A DNA stretch of 64,000 nucleotides from Magnetococcales bacterium (GTDB taxonomy: Bacteria; Pseudomonadota; Magnetococcia; Magnetococcales; Magnetaquicoccaceae): the NCBI GenBank assembly GCA_015231915.1, contig JADGAR010000013.1, forward strand, positions 1 through 64,000. Direction: 5' to 3'. A model generated the notes under the pieces. The model did no database searches, was not told the origin of the DNA, and saw only the letters and a program-made list of their open reading frames with translations. Position numbers and translations under genes: made by a program. This document shows positions 32,891-42,206 of this stretch, piece by piece (the first letter of the stretch is position 1; every line of letters begins with the position of its first letter).

Positions 32891-34039
32891 ATGTTGCTGG
32901 CGACTTGTCACTATCGGCCTGGGCATGGCTGGGATGTGCCACCGGATCCGGCCTGGGACTCGGAACGAACGTTGTTGATTCTTTTCGGCGCGCCGGACAC
33001 GGGTCCCTTGACGGATGGCGTGGACGATCTGCGGCGTGCCTTTCGGGCGGCGGCCTGGATCGGCTGTTCCACCGCCGGGGAGATGCACGGCGCCGCGCTG
33101 CTGGACGGCTCGCTGGTGGTGGCGGTCATTCGGTTTGAGCATACGGCGGTGCGGGTGGTGCGCGAGGCGATCCGGGAGGGCGAGGCGTCCGACGCGGTTG
33201 GTGCCCGTCTGGCCACAGGATTGAACGCGCCGGATCTGATGGGGGTTTTTGTCCTCTCCGACGGTCTGGTGGTGAACGGTTCGGCCCTGGTGCAGGGCCT
33301 GACCGCCGGCTTGCCCACCGGCATGGCGATCACCGGGGGGTTGGCCGGGGATGGCGACCGGTTTCAAAAGACGTGGGTGATGGACAAGGACGGATTCCTG
33401 GAAAACCACGTGGTCGCGGTGGGCTTTTACGGGGGACGGATCCGCATCGCCCACGGCTCCAGGGGTGGATGGGACATTCTGGGACCGGAGCGCCGAGTCA
33501 CCTCCTCGCGGGGGAACGTGCTGTACACCCTGGATGACCAGCCGGCCCTGGTCTTGTACAAGAAATACCTCGGCGACCGGGCCTCCGGGTTGCCGGCGAC
33601 CGGGTTGCTGTTCCCCCTGGCCATCCGCAACCCGAGCGACGAAGCCAATCCCACGGTGCGTACCATCCTGGCGGTGGACGAGGCGCAAAATTCCATCACC
33701 TTTGCCGGGGATGTGCCGCAAGGCTGCACGGTTCGTCTGATGCGCGCCAACATGGAACGGCTCATCGACGGCGCGGCGGATGCCGCGCGTTTGGGCATCG
33801 ATTCGGCGGGAACGCGGGTCTCCGGACACCCCTTGCTGTGCGTGGCCATCAGTTGCGTGGGGCGCCGCCTGGTGCTCGGACAGCGCACCGAGGAGGAGAT
33901 CGAAGCCGTGCTGCAGGGCTTGCCTGCAGAAAGCGAACTGATCGGGTACTACTCGTATGGCGAGCTTTCCCCCCTGGCCAACGGTCTTTGCGACCTGCAC
34001 AACCAGACCATGACCCTGACGTTGTTGTGGGAAACGTGA
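32891..34039 (+). CDS. FIST-domain sensory protein
   Basis: A 382-residue protein with FIST-N (about 20-210: AAWIGCSTAGEMHG, GVFVLSDGLVVNGSALVQGL, then GMAITGGLAGDGDRF) and FIST-C (about 215-365: SDEANPTVRTILAVDEAQNS, ending LIGYYSYGELSPL and LHNQTMTLTLL). FIST domains are predicted sensors of small ligands such as amino acids. No transmembrane segment, so cytosolic. AGGGGAAAAA precedes ATG 32891. The stop overlaps the hybrid kinase start (GTGA), strongly suggesting that the FIST protein supplies the input for that kinase. Confidence 0.9.
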   Translation: MLLATCHYRPGHGWDVPPDPAWDSERTLLILFGAPDTGPLTDGVDDLRRAFRAAAWIGCSTAGEMHGAALLDGSLVVAVIRFEHTAVRVVREAIREGEASDAVGARLATGLNAPDLMGVFVLSDGLVVNGSALVQGLTAGLPTGMAITGGLAGDGDRFQKTWVMDKDGFLENHVVAVGFYGGRIRIAHGSRGGWDILGPERRVTSSRGNVLYTLDDQPALVLYKKYLGDRASGLPATGLLFPLAIRNPSDEANPTVRTILAVDEAQNSITFAGDVPQGCTVRLMRANMERLIDGAADAARLGIDSAGTRVSGHPLLCVAISCVGRRLVLGQRTEEEIEAVLQGLPAESELIGYYSYGELSPLANGLCDLHNQTMTLTLLWET

Positions 34040-35781
34040 ACGAAATCTGGCACAGGCTGCTGGTCCGGCAACTGCGCAAGCTGGGCCTCACCCCCGATCA
34101 TCCCCCGGATGAGGTGCGCTGGCGGGAGTTGCTGCGTGTCATCGCCCGGACCTATCATGACGCCGACCGGGACCGTTATACCCTGGAGCGCTCCCTGACC
34201 ATCTCCTCGGAGGAGATGCAGTCCCTCTATCGGCAGAAGGAATCGGATGCGGCGCGGATGTGGGAGATCACCGCCAATCTGGCCGAGGGGCTGTACGTGG
34301 TGGATCGGGATGGCCGGATCACCTTCATCAACCGTTTTGCCCTGAACAGTCTGGGATGGCGCGAGGACGAGGCGTTGGGACGCAATGCCCATGCCCTGTT
34401 CCGTTACATCAGGGGGGACGGCGCGTCGTGTCCGATCGAGCGCGTGCTCGGTGCTGCCCAGGCGGTCGTCACCGAGGAGGGGACCCTGCAGGATCGCCAG
34501 GGCAATGTGATCCCGGTGGCCATGAACGTTTCGCCCATCCTGCGAGACCATGCGGTGACCGGTGCGGTGGTGTCGTTTCGTGACATCACGAAGCGCAAAC
34601 AGGTGGAGGAGGATCTGCAGCAGGCCAGGGCGCGGGCCGAGGAGGCGGCGCGGGTCAAGGGAGAGTTCCTGGCCGCCATGAGCCACGAGATCCGCACCCC
34701 CATGAACGTGGTGCTGGGCATGTCGGAACTGCTGCTGGAATCCGCTCTCGATCCGGAACAGCGCCATTATGCCGAAACCATGCATCAGTCCGGCAAGGTG
34801 CTGCTGGGCGTGATCAACGATGTGCTGGATTTTTCGCGTCTGGAATCCGGTCGCATCACCGTGGTCGCGACGCCTTTTTCTCCTCGCAAGGTGGTGGAGG
34901 AGGTGACCCACCTGATGCAGATGAGCGCCGAGGAGCAGGGGGTGATTCTGCTTTCCGGGGTGGGGGCGGCGGTGCCGGAGGCGGTGCTCGGCGACGATGG
35001 ACGGGTGCGTCAGGTCCTCATCAACCTGATCGGCAACGCCATCAAGTTCACCCCTGAAGGCCAGGTGACGGTGAGTCTGACCATGGACCACCAGGAGGAG
35101 AACACCTTGCTGTTCAAGGTGACCGACACCGGTATCGGCATCCCGGGGGAACTTCTCGAAGTCATTTTCGATCAATTCATTCAAGCGGATGCCGGGGTCA
35201 ACCGCCGTTACGGCGGTTCCGGACTGGGTTTGGCCATCAGTCGCCGCCTGGTGGAGTTGATGGGGGGACGGATCTGGGTGAAGAGCCGGCAGGGGGCGGG
35301 GAGCATCTTTTGTTTCACGTTGCCCGCGCGTCCGGTGGCGGCGCTCCCCCAGGGGGAGACCATGCCGGAGGAGGGGGGCGTTGCCCCCGTCTGGACGGGG
35401 CGGCCCCTGACCATCCTGCTGGCCGAGGATGTCAAGATGAACCAGGCCCTGTTTCTGGCTTATCTGGTGCAGACACCCCATGCCGTGGTGGTGGCCGAGG
35501 ACGGTCGCGAGGCCCTGAACCGCGTCAAGGAGGGGAGATTCGACGTGGTGATCATGGATGTCCAGATGCCGGAGATGGACGGCCTCACCGCCACCCGTCT
35601 CATCCGTGCCTGGGAGCGGGAGGCCGGTCGTCCTCCCATGCCGATCATCGCCTTGACGGCCCATGCTTTGGAAGGGGAACGGCTGCGTTGTCTGGAGGCG
35701 GGCTGTGACCGCTATTTCACCAAACCGATCCGCAAGAAGGTTCTGCTGGAGGTCCTGGAGGGCGTGGCTGCCCAGAGGTGA
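34036..35781 (+). CDS. PAS hybrid histidine kinase paired with the FIST protein
   Basis: A 581-residue cytosolic hybrid kinase: helical N-terminus (about 1-75), PAS domain (about 78-195; [20 protein letters not shown]), HisKA ([10 protein letters not shown], His217), HATPase ([36 protein letters not shown]) and a C-terminal receiver ([11 protein letters not shown], acceptor Asp508 in [11 protein letters not shown], then ALTAHAL). All catalytic residues look intact. The start is GTG 34036 (GTGA overlap with the FIST stop). No response regulator with a DNA-binding domain is nearby. Confidence 0.93.
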   Translation: MNEIWHRLLVRQLRKLGLTPDHPPDEVRWRELLRVIARTYHDADRDRYTLERSLTISSEEMQSLYRQKESDAARMWEITANLAEGLYVVDRDGRITFINRFALNSLGWREDEALGRNAHALFRYIRGDGASCPIERVLGAAQAVVTEEGTLQDRQGNVIPVAMNVSPILRDHAVTGAVVSFRDITKRKQVEEDLQQARARAEEAARVKGEFLAAMSHEIRTPMNVVLGMSELLLESALDPEQRHYAETMHQSGKVLLGVINDVLDFSRLESGRITVVATPFSPRKVVEEVTHLMQMSAEEQGVILLSGVGAAVPEAVLGDDGRVRQVLINLIGNAIKFTPEGQVTVSLTMDHQEENTLLFKVTDTGIGIPGELLEVIFDQFIQADAGVNRRYGGSGLGLAISRRLVELMGGRIWVKSRQGAGSIFCFTLPARPVAALPQGETMPEEGGVAPVWTGRPLTILLAEDVKMNQALFLAYLVQTPHAVVVAEDGREALNRVKEGRFDVVIMDVQMPEMDGLTATRLIRAWEREAGRPPMPIIALTAHALEGERLRCLEAGCDRYFTKPIRKKVLLEVLEGVAAQR

Positions 35782-35798
35782 GGGGAAAGGGGGGGAAG

Positions 35799-36821
35799 AT
35801 GATGCAACGGAAGCGCACATGGATCGGGTTGGCGATGCTGGGGCTGCTGGTGCTCGGCGCTGGCGCTGGCCGGGCGGAGGACGGGGAGGGGGTGCCTGTC
35901 ACCCTCAAGGGGCCGGCCTTCTCCGATCCGGACCAGTTGGCCGACAAGCCGGAGGCGTGGCGCCAGTTGCCCATACGCCACAAACCACCCGACGAGGGCG
36001 CAGAACTGGCCATCCTTCTGGACCAGAACAACTATCCCGCCCTGTTGCCCCTGATCCGGGAGTATGCCGCCGTCAACCGGATCGACATCTCCCTGCGGGA
36101 AGGGACCTGTGGCCCGGCGATGGAGGGGATCAACCGCAAGCAGGTGGATATCGGCGCCTCCTGTTGTCCGGTGGCCCAGGCGGATCGTTTGCCGGGGTTG
36201 CGGTGGCATACCATCGGCATTGCCCCTCTGGCCATCCTGGCCAACGGGGAGGACCCGGTCGAAGGGTTGACCACGGACGAGGTGCGCCGGATCTTTCGCG
36301 GCAAGGTGACCCGCTGGTCCCAGATTCCCTCCGTGGCCGGGAAGTTCCCGGAGGATGCGCCGGTCTTTCCGGTCATCCGCTTTCACTGCAAGACCCGTCC
36401 GGGACACTGGCGTCTGATTCTGGACAACGAGGAACTCTTCGGCCCGCGCGCCGAGCAGGTGGGGAGCATGCTCGACATGGTGACCAACGTGGCCAAGCGG
36501 CGCGGTGCTTTGGGGTACGAGGAGAACTGGCATACCATCAATCAGCCGGAGTTCCGGGAGCGCCTGCGGACCCTCCGCATCGACGGTCACTCCCCTCTGG
36601 ACCGGGAGGCGGTGCGCACCGGGCGCTATCCCTTCTATTTCGTCTACACTCTTTCCACCTGGACCGAGCCGCATACCGCCAATCCCAAGGCGGATGCGCT
36701 GGTGCGCTTTTTGATCGGGCAGGCCGGACGCATCGATCCGGCCTATCACGTGATCCCCGCTGCCGAGTTGCGCGGCGCTGGCTGGAAATTCCGCGACGAC
36801 GAACTGATCGGAGAACCCTGA
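35799..36821 (+). CDS. PstS-like periplasmic substrate-binding protein
   Basis: A 340-residue exported protein: signal peptide WIGLAMLGLLVLGAGAGRAE, then a type-II binding-protein fold of the PstS-like group (DQNNYPALLPLIREYAAVNR, NRKQVDIGASCCPVAQ, then VEGLTTDEVRRIFRGKVTRW). In ABC transporters such proteins bind phosphate, but no permease or ATPase gene is near, and the gene sits between two sensor kinases. I infer a ligand-sensing role. GGGGGAAG favours the ATGs at 35799/35802; the frame also has a GTG at 35778 overlapping the kinase stop. Confidence 0.83.
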   Translation: MMQRKRTWIGLAMLGLLVLGAGAGRAEDGEGVPVTLKGPAFSDPDQLADKPEAWRQLPIRHKPPDEGAELAILLDQNNYPALLPLIREYAAVNRIDISLREGTCGPAMEGINRKQVDIGASCCPVAQADRLPGLRWHTIGIAPLAILANGEDPVEGLTTDEVRRIFRGKVTRWSQIPSVAGKFPEDAPVFPVIRFHCKTRPGHWRLILDNEELFGPRAEQVGSMLDMVTNVAKRRGALGYEENWHTINQPEFRERLRTLRIDGHSPLDREAVRTGRYPFYFVYTLSTWTEPHTANPKADALVRFLIGQAGRIDPAYHVIPAAELRGAGWKFRDDELIGEP

Positions 36822-36824
36822 ATC

Positions 36825-38798
36825 ATGACGGATGCTGGCGTCATGCCGCAGACGGGGTGGCGACGGCTTTGGCGGCGCACCACCCTGACCGTCAAGGCCG
36901 CGTTCCTCACGCTGCTCCTGGGAGGGGTCTCCCTGGTCGGCGTCGATTACTGGCAGACCTCCCAGGTCAGGGATCTGGTCCGGCAGCGCCTGCTGGACGA
37001 ACTGGAGGGACAGGCGCAACGGGACCGGTTGCAGTTCGATCAGCACATCCGTTCCCAGGAGCAATCCATCCGTCTGTTCGCCCGTCAGGACCGGCTCGTC
37101 CGCTATGTGGAGTCCATGTCGCCGGCATGGAATGCGGCAACCACTCCCGCGTATCGCTGGCATCCCGACGCGCCGCCGCCCTGGATGCCGCCGCGCTCGG
37201 TGTTGCGGGGGCTGGTGGCCGCTCCCAACCTCTACCTCCTGGATGGCCACAGGCAGGTGCGCGAGATCGCCGCCCGCGACGAATCGCCCACCACGGCGTC
37301 GGATGACCGGAATGTCCAGGCGTTTCTGGAGCGGCTCGAGGCCTCTTCAGAGCAGCAACACATCCTGGCCGATGCCGAAGGGTGGGTGCGTCTGTTCACC
37401 ATCGCGCCGGTCGTGCCGGAGTCGGCTTCGCTGCGGGAACCGGCGGGCTTCATCCTCTGGGTCGCCCCCATGGACAACGATTTCCTCTCCTTTTTCCGTG
37501 GCCTCACCGAGGCCGATACCAGCGTGGCCCTGCTGAACGCGGAGAGCGACCGGGTGGTGGCCAGTTCCAGACCCGACCGGGTTGCGGTGGGCATCTCCCA
37601 GGAGCGGTTGGCCGACGGCAATATCCTGTTCGGCAAGCTCCTCGATTACGGGTCCAAGGTCAACTTCCCCTTGCGTTTCGTCAGCGTGGCGCCCGTCTCC
37701 GGCATCGACGGGATCACGACGCGCATCATCGCCTCCCTGCGTCGGCAGTTCGTGATCGGATACGGCGTGCTGGCGGCCTGTTCCCTGATCCTTGTGATCC
37801 TGATCATCCGGCGGGTGCAAGGCTTCACCGAGGGGATGCTGGAGACGGCGACCGCCAGGCTCGGGCTGAACAAACGGATCATTCCCCCCGGCGATCCGTT
37901 GCTGATGATCCGGGAGCAGATCGCATGGATGACCGGGGAGATCCTTGCCGCTCGTGACCTGGAACAAAGCCGCCAGACCGAATTGCAGACGACCAACGAC
38001 TCCCTGAGACACTCGCTGGAGATGATCCGCACGGCCCAGGAACAGTTGGTCGAGGCGGAAAAGATGGCCTCCCTGGGCGCCCTGATCGCCGGAGTGGCCC
38101 ACGAGATCAATACCCCGGTGGGCACCGGGGTCACGGCTGCCTCCTACCTGGAAGACCGCAGCCGTGTGATCGCCGAACGCCATGCCGGGGGCAATCTCGA
38201 CGCCGGGGAGTTGGCGATTTTCCTGGATGATGCGCGTGAATCGTCGCAGATGATCCTGCGCAACCTGTTGCGCGCCTCCGAACTGGTGCGCGGCTTCAAG
38301 CAGGTGGCGGTGGATCATTCCCGCGAGGATCGGCGGCTCTTTTCCTTGCCGGAGTATCTCCATGATGTCCTGGGCACGCTGCAGCCCATGTTGGCCAAGA
38401 CCCGACACGTCATCGATGTGGAGACTCCCCCGGAGTTGCACATCGACAGCTATCCGGGCGCGTTCGCCCAGATCGTCACGCACCTTGTGGTCAATGCCCT
38501 CATGCATGCCTATCCGGATGGCGAGGCGGGCCGGATGCGGCTGCGGGTGAGCCGGCAGGGGCACGAATTGCATTTGCATTTCTCGGATGACGGACAGGGG
38601 ATGGCGGAGCAGGATCGGCAGAGGATCTTCGAGCCGTTCTTCACCACCGCTCGCCATCGGGGTGGAATGGGGCTGGGGATGCATATCGTTTTCAATCTTG
38701 TCACCCGGACCTTGCAAGGGACGATTCAATGTGCGAGCATTCCCGGTCGGGGGACGTCCTACGAGGTCGTGATTCCCTTGAATGAGCTTTCTTTATAG
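36825..38798 (+). CDS. Membrane sensor histidine kinase
   Basis: A 657-residue kinase with two membrane segments (about 23-42 and 306-328) enclosing a roughly 260-residue periplasmic sensor, probably of the CACHE type. Cytoplasmic side: linker/coiled coil, HisKA with VAHEINTPVG (His426), and HATPase with VNALMHAYPDGE, FSDDGQGM and GGMGLGMHIVFNLV. It begins 3 bases after the PstS-like gene, so that protein may present a ligand to its periplasmic domain. There is no receiver domain, and no cognate regulator gene follows. Confidence 0.9.
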   Translation: MTDAGVMPQTGWRRLWRRTTLTVKAAFLTLLLGGVSLVGVDYWQTSQVRDLVRQRLLDELEGQAQRDRLQFDQHIRSQEQSIRLFARQDRLVRYVESMSPAWNAATTPAYRWHPDAPPPWMPPRSVLRGLVAAPNLYLLDGHRQVREIAARDESPTTASDDRNVQAFLERLEASSEQQHILADAEGWVRLFTIAPVVPESASLREPAGFILWVAPMDNDFLSFFRGLTEADTSVALLNAESDRVVASSRPDRVAVGISQERLADGNILFGKLLDYGSKVNFPLRFVSVAPVSGIDGITTRIIASLRRQFVIGYGVLAACSLILVILIIRRVQGFTEGMLETATARLGLNKRIIPPGDPLLMIREQIAWMTGEILAARDLEQSRQTELQTTNDSLRHSLEMIRTAQEQLVEAEKMASLGALIAGVAHEINTPVGTGVTAASYLEDRSRVIAERHAGGNLDAGELAIFLDDARESSQMILRNLLRASELVRGFKQVAVDHSREDRRLFSLPEYLHDVLGTLQPMLAKTRHVIDVETPPELHIDSYPGAFAQIVTHLVVNALMHAYPDGEAGRMRLRVSRQGHELHLHFSDDGQGMAEQDRQRIFEPFFTTARHRGGMGLGMHIVFNLVTRTLQGTIQCASIPGRGTSYEVVIPLNELSL

Positions 38799-38814
38799 GG
38801 TGATTGAAGTTATT

Positions 38815-39702
38815 ATGGGCAATCACAAGAGCGATGAAAAAAAAGATCCGAAATTCGCGGTCGTTCTGTCCGATACGGACAATGACCTCGCATCGGTGCA
38901 ATACGCCCTGCGGATCGTTGGGGTATGCAATCGCAAGGGGGAGTGGCGCAAGCGGATCCGGGGGATCCGGGTGATCCATACCGGAGACTGGCTCAACAAA
39001 TGGAACCCCTCGATCGAGATGTTGGATTTTTTTCAGAAATTGACGCGCACCGCCCCTGCCGGATGCGACCTGGTGATCCTGAACGGCAACCATGAACTGG
39101 AGATCCTGCGGCGTGCCCAACTGGGGGAGTTTCCTCATCTCGGCCAGGGGCGGTTGCGCTTTCTGCGCACTCGCGACCTGTTGCACGTTTTTGGCAAAAG
39201 CCTGTTTCTGCACGGTTATCCTACTTATCATCTCCTGAAATTCCTGCAACAGATTCAGCGCGAGCAGGACGGCCTGAACCGGTTCAACGAACGGGTGCGC
39301 AAGGCGTTCTACGAGGGGGAGCACGCCCTGTTCAAACAGGAAGAGGGCAAGATCCTGATGGGCAATATCAAGCGGGCGCGGCAATACTATCGCGAGGCGT
39401 GTCACGATGGCGAGACCCGGGGGGTGAAGGTCAGCCGGCTGCTCAAGAGCATGGGGATTCATACCGTGGTGCATGGCCACAGTCCCAACATCCTGGTGCA
39501 GAAGGACAACGAGTTCCGGCTGGAAACGCCGGGGATCCGGCTGGTCAACAACGACAATCAGCCCCGCAAGAGCCTGTTGGGTGCCGCCATCGTGGATCCG
39601 GAAGGGGGGGTGGTCTTCGTGAATACCCGGGAGATGTACTGGCAGGGGGGAGAGCAGACCTTCAAGAAGCGGATCCGGACGATTCTGGGGCTGCACCGCT
39701 GA
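38815..39702 (+). CDS. Calcineurin-like metallophosphoesterase
   Basis: A 295-residue phosphoesterase. The metal motifs are recognisable but altered: motif 1 VVLSDTDNDL (usual GDIHG/GDxH), motif 2 HTGDWLNKW, motif 3 LNGNHE, and late motif VVHGHSP. The SDTDND variant lacks the usual motif-1 His, so metal coordination may differ. The substrate is unknown; related proteins act on bis-nucleoside tetraphosphates or phosphoproteins. The start is uncertain: ATG 38815 is assumed; ATG 38782 overlaps the kinase gene by 17 bases. Confidence 0.8.
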   Translation: MGNHKSDEKKDPKFAVVLSDTDNDLASVQYALRIVGVCNRKGEWRKRIRGIRVIHTGDWLNKWNPSIEMLDFFQKLTRTAPAGCDLVILNGNHELEILRRAQLGEFPHLGQGRLRFLRTRDLLHVFGKSLFLHGYPTYHLLKFLQQIQREQDGLNRFNERVRKAFYEGEHALFKQEEGKILMGNIKRARQYYREACHDGETRGVKVSRLLKSMGIHTVVHGHSPNILVQKDNEFRLETPGIRLVNNDNQPRKSLLGAAIVDPEGGVVFVNTREMYWQGGEQTFKKRIRTILGLHR

Positions 39703-39715
39703 GGTCGCCCCCGCG

Positions 39716-41062
39716 TCAAGCCGTGGCCCTGCGGCGGCGCGGCAGCAGGGCCTTGAGGATCTCCCACAGGAAGCGCAGCGTGAAACGGGGGTGGGCGGCT
39801 TCCAGGAGGATCCTGCGATAGGTGGCGCTGCCGGTGAAGGAGTTCCACAAAAAGATGCTCATGGGGCGGCGTGGTCCGGCCAGGGCCTGTTCGCGCCGGG
39901 TCATGGAGAGGATCCCAAGGCGCAGGAAGGCGAGTTTTTTCGGCAGGGCGATCATGTCGAACACCATGTGTCCGAGTTGATTGTCCCGTTTGAGACGGTT
40001 GCAGATGGGCAGATAGTGTTTTTGGAAATCGTCGGCGCCGATGCCGAAGAAGACCGCAGTGGCGGCACAGGCCCGGGCGGTGAGATAGGCGGCGCCGATG
40101 CCGTCCTTGTAGAGCCGGGAGACCCCGCAGTCGCCCACCAGGGCCACGCGGTCGGTGAAGAACCGTTGCGGCTCGCCGATGTTGCATTTGGGCAGGCAGT
40201 GGCACATGCCGCGCGGCGGTTCCCATTCCGGCGGGAAACAGCGCCGTACCGCCGGGTCGTCCAGGAAGGCGTTGACCAATTCGTCCGTGATCTCGCCCTG
40301 GATGCACAGGGTGACATAGGGGCCTTTCGGGATGATGGCCGCGAACTTCAGGCCGGGGATGTCCAGCAGGAAGACGTTCATGGCCGATCCCACGTAGCGT
40401 TGCACGATGTCGCGACCGAGGTGGAATTCGCTCACGTAGGCCTTGACGGTCTCCGGCGGGGCGTAGCCGAAGTCCCAATCCTCGAACAGTTTCATGCCCC
40501 CCCCGTTGACCCCCACCGCGCCGATCAGCAGGTCATAGGCCCTGGAGGTGCCGTTTTTGGTTTCCACCCGCGGGCGATCCGCCTCCCAGGAGAGCTTCAT
40601 CACCCGCTCCGGGACGTGTTTGGCTCCCTTGGCGGTGGCCAGATCGAGCAGGTAACTGTCGAAACTGAGCTTGGGCAGTTCCTGGTGTGCTTCCTTGCCA
40701 TCCGGTTTCGGACCCCCGCCCCGGTAGACGGTGGCGATGCGCATCTGTACCAGGGGCAGATGGATGTGTACCTGCCCGTCCCGGGTGTGCAGGCGGTAGC
40801 TGTCCACGGAGTTCATGATGACATCCGAAGGAATGAGGATCCCCTCCATGGAGAGATTCTGCAGCATCGATTCGGAGATCAGCCCGCCGCAGTGGTTGCA
40901 CCCCTTGGCCCCGGTGCAGTCGAACGCCTTGGGTTCGAAAATGTCCACCTCGATCCCCTCCAGCCCGATGCGTCTGGCGAAATCGAGCAGGAAATAGGCG
41001 GCGAACGAGCCGGCAGGTCCTCCGCCGACCACGGCGATTTTCGAGTCGTTGGTCAATTCCAT
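39716..41062 (-). CDS. FAD-dependent oxidoreductase (geranylgeranyl reductase-like)
   Basis: A 448-residue flavoprotein: N-terminal Rossmann motif KIAVVGGGPAGSFAAYFLLD, internal motif RVALVGDCGVSRLYKDGIGA (the second FAD motif of this superfamily), and a Cys-rich stretch after the first motif (FDCTGAKGCNHCGGLISESM) plus CHCLPKCNIG that could hold a metal or disulfide. The C-terminus is helical and basic. Family members reduce isoprenoid or act on quinone-like substrates; the substrate here is unknown. GGGGGAG precedes ATG 41062. It is divergent from the cNMP/HD-GYP gene. Confidence 0.82.
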   Translation of the reverse strand: MELTNDSKIAVVGGGPAGSFAAYFLLDFARRIGLEGIEVDIFEPKAFDCTGAKGCNHCGGLISESMLQNLSMEGILIPSDVIMNSVDSYRLHTRDGQVHIHLPLVQMRIATVYRGGGPKPDGKEAHQELPKLSFDSYLLDLATAKGAKHVPERVMKLSWEADRPRVETKNGTSRAYDLLIGAVGVNGGGMKLFEDWDFGYAPPETVKAYVSEFHLGRDIVQRYVGSAMNVFLLDIPGLKFAAIIPKGPYVTLCIQGEITDELVNAFLDDPAVRRCFPPEWEPPRGMCHCLPKCNIGEPQRFFTDRVALVGDCGVSRLYKDGIGAAYLTARACAATAVFFGIGADDFQKHYLPICNRLKRDNQLGHMVFDMIALPKKLAFLRLGILSMTRREQALAGPRRPMSIFLWNSFTGSATYRRILLEAAHPRFTLRFLWEILKALLPRRRRATA

Positions 41063-41186
41063 GGCATCTCCCCCGAGGGTCCATCCTGGCAAGGCTGGAT
41101 TGGACGTTTGGAAAATTATATAATGCAATTGTCATGGATCATAGTGAAAAATGGTGCAGTGGGCATGGAGCGATAGAGGTGCTGTG

Positions 41187-42161
41187 ATGTTGTTCAAAAT
41201 CAGAGAGCCGAAATTAGGCAAGATGTATCCCGCCGGGGAGATCATCGCCAGCGAGGGGGATGTGGCCACCCATCTGCATATCGTGCAATCCGGTCTGGCC
41301 GAGGTCTATCGCACCGGCTTCGACGGCAGGCGCATCCGGTTGACCCTGCTCAAGGCCGGGGACATGTTCGGCAGCATGGCGCTGTTCGACAAGAAACCCT
41401 TTCATTCCAGCATTCAGGCCCTGGATGATACCTGGGTCCTGCTCATCGACAAGAAGGCGATCCTGCGGCGCATCTACGAGGATCCCTCCCTGGTCCTGCG
41501 CATCATGGAGAACCTTTCGGGACGAATCCGGCGCCAGGATGACGAAATCCTTGATCTGAACAACGGGTATCAGGCCGCCATCGGGGGACTGGTCACCCTG
41601 GCCGAGGCGGCGCGCGCAGGGGGAGGGGACAATCCCGTCGTCCATCTGGTCGGTCGGCTCGGAGAACAACTGATCGCCATGGGGTGCTTCCCGGAGATCC
41701 TGGACAAGGGCTACCTGGAAAATTTGAAAATCGCCTGTTTGTTCTACGATATCGGCAATTCCGGTCTCCCGGAGGAGTTGCGCACCCGCCAGGGGGGGTT
41801 GCAGGAAAAGGAACGGGAGTTGCTCAAGACCCACATCCACATCGGCTCGAAGGTGTTGACCAGGGCCGCCGAGGCGGTGCGGGGCGGCGGCGCCCATTTC
41901 CAACTCGCCGCAGAACTGGCCCAGTTCCATCACGAAAAATTCGACGGCAGCGGATACCTGGGTTTGAAGGGGATGTACATCCCGGTCAGCGCCCGCATCG
42001 TGGCCGTGGTGGATGTCTATTCTGCGCTGCTTTCCGACCGCAGTTACCGCAAACCCTTGACACCGGCACAGGCAATGGCGTTCATCAAGGAGAGAGCGGG
42101 AACCCATTTCGATCCCCAAGTGACGGATGCATTCGTGGCGATGGGTTCCTCGATGGATTGA
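41187..42161 (+). CDS. cNMP-binding protein with degenerate HD-GYP domain
   Basis: A 324-residue protein: a cNMP-binding beta-roll (about 10-120; GEIIASEGDVATHLHIVQSG, then DMFGSMALFDKKPFHSSIQA) fused to an HD-GYP-like domain (about 145-320). The catalytic HD pair is replaced by Tyr187-Asp188 in FYDIGN, and the GYP motif reads GYLGLKG; HHEKFDGSGY and SYRKPLTPAQAM are retained. It probably binds but does not hydrolyse c-di-GMP. It lies 45 bases ahead of nosR on the same strand. GAGGTG precedes ATG 41187. Confidence 0.85.
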   Translation: MLFKIREPKLGKMYPAGEIIASEGDVATHLHIVQSGLAEVYRTGFDGRRIRLTLLKAGDMFGSMALFDKKPFHSSIQALDDTWVLLIDKKAILRRIYEDPSLVLRIMENLSGRIRRQDDEILDLNNGYQAAIGGLVTLAEAARAGGGDNPVVHLVGRLGEQLIAMGCFPEILDKGYLENLKIACLFYDIGNSGLPEELRTRQGGLQEKERELLKTHIHIGSKVLTRAAEAVRGGGAHFQLAAELAQFHHEKFDGSGYLGLKGMYIPVSARIVAVVDVYSALLSDRSYRKPLTPAQAMAFIKERAGTHFDPQVTDAFVAMGSSMD

Positions 42162-42206
42162 CGTGCAAGGGATTTTTGCAAGGGAACAGCAGGGAGTTTG
42201 GCGGCA

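Noticed and set aside
41096-41124. Promoter ahead of the cNMP/HD-GYP gene (TATAAT at 41119-41124)
   Set aside because: The -10 is perfect, but no -35 hexamer of reasonable quality lies at 16-18 bases, so it was not listed as a feature.
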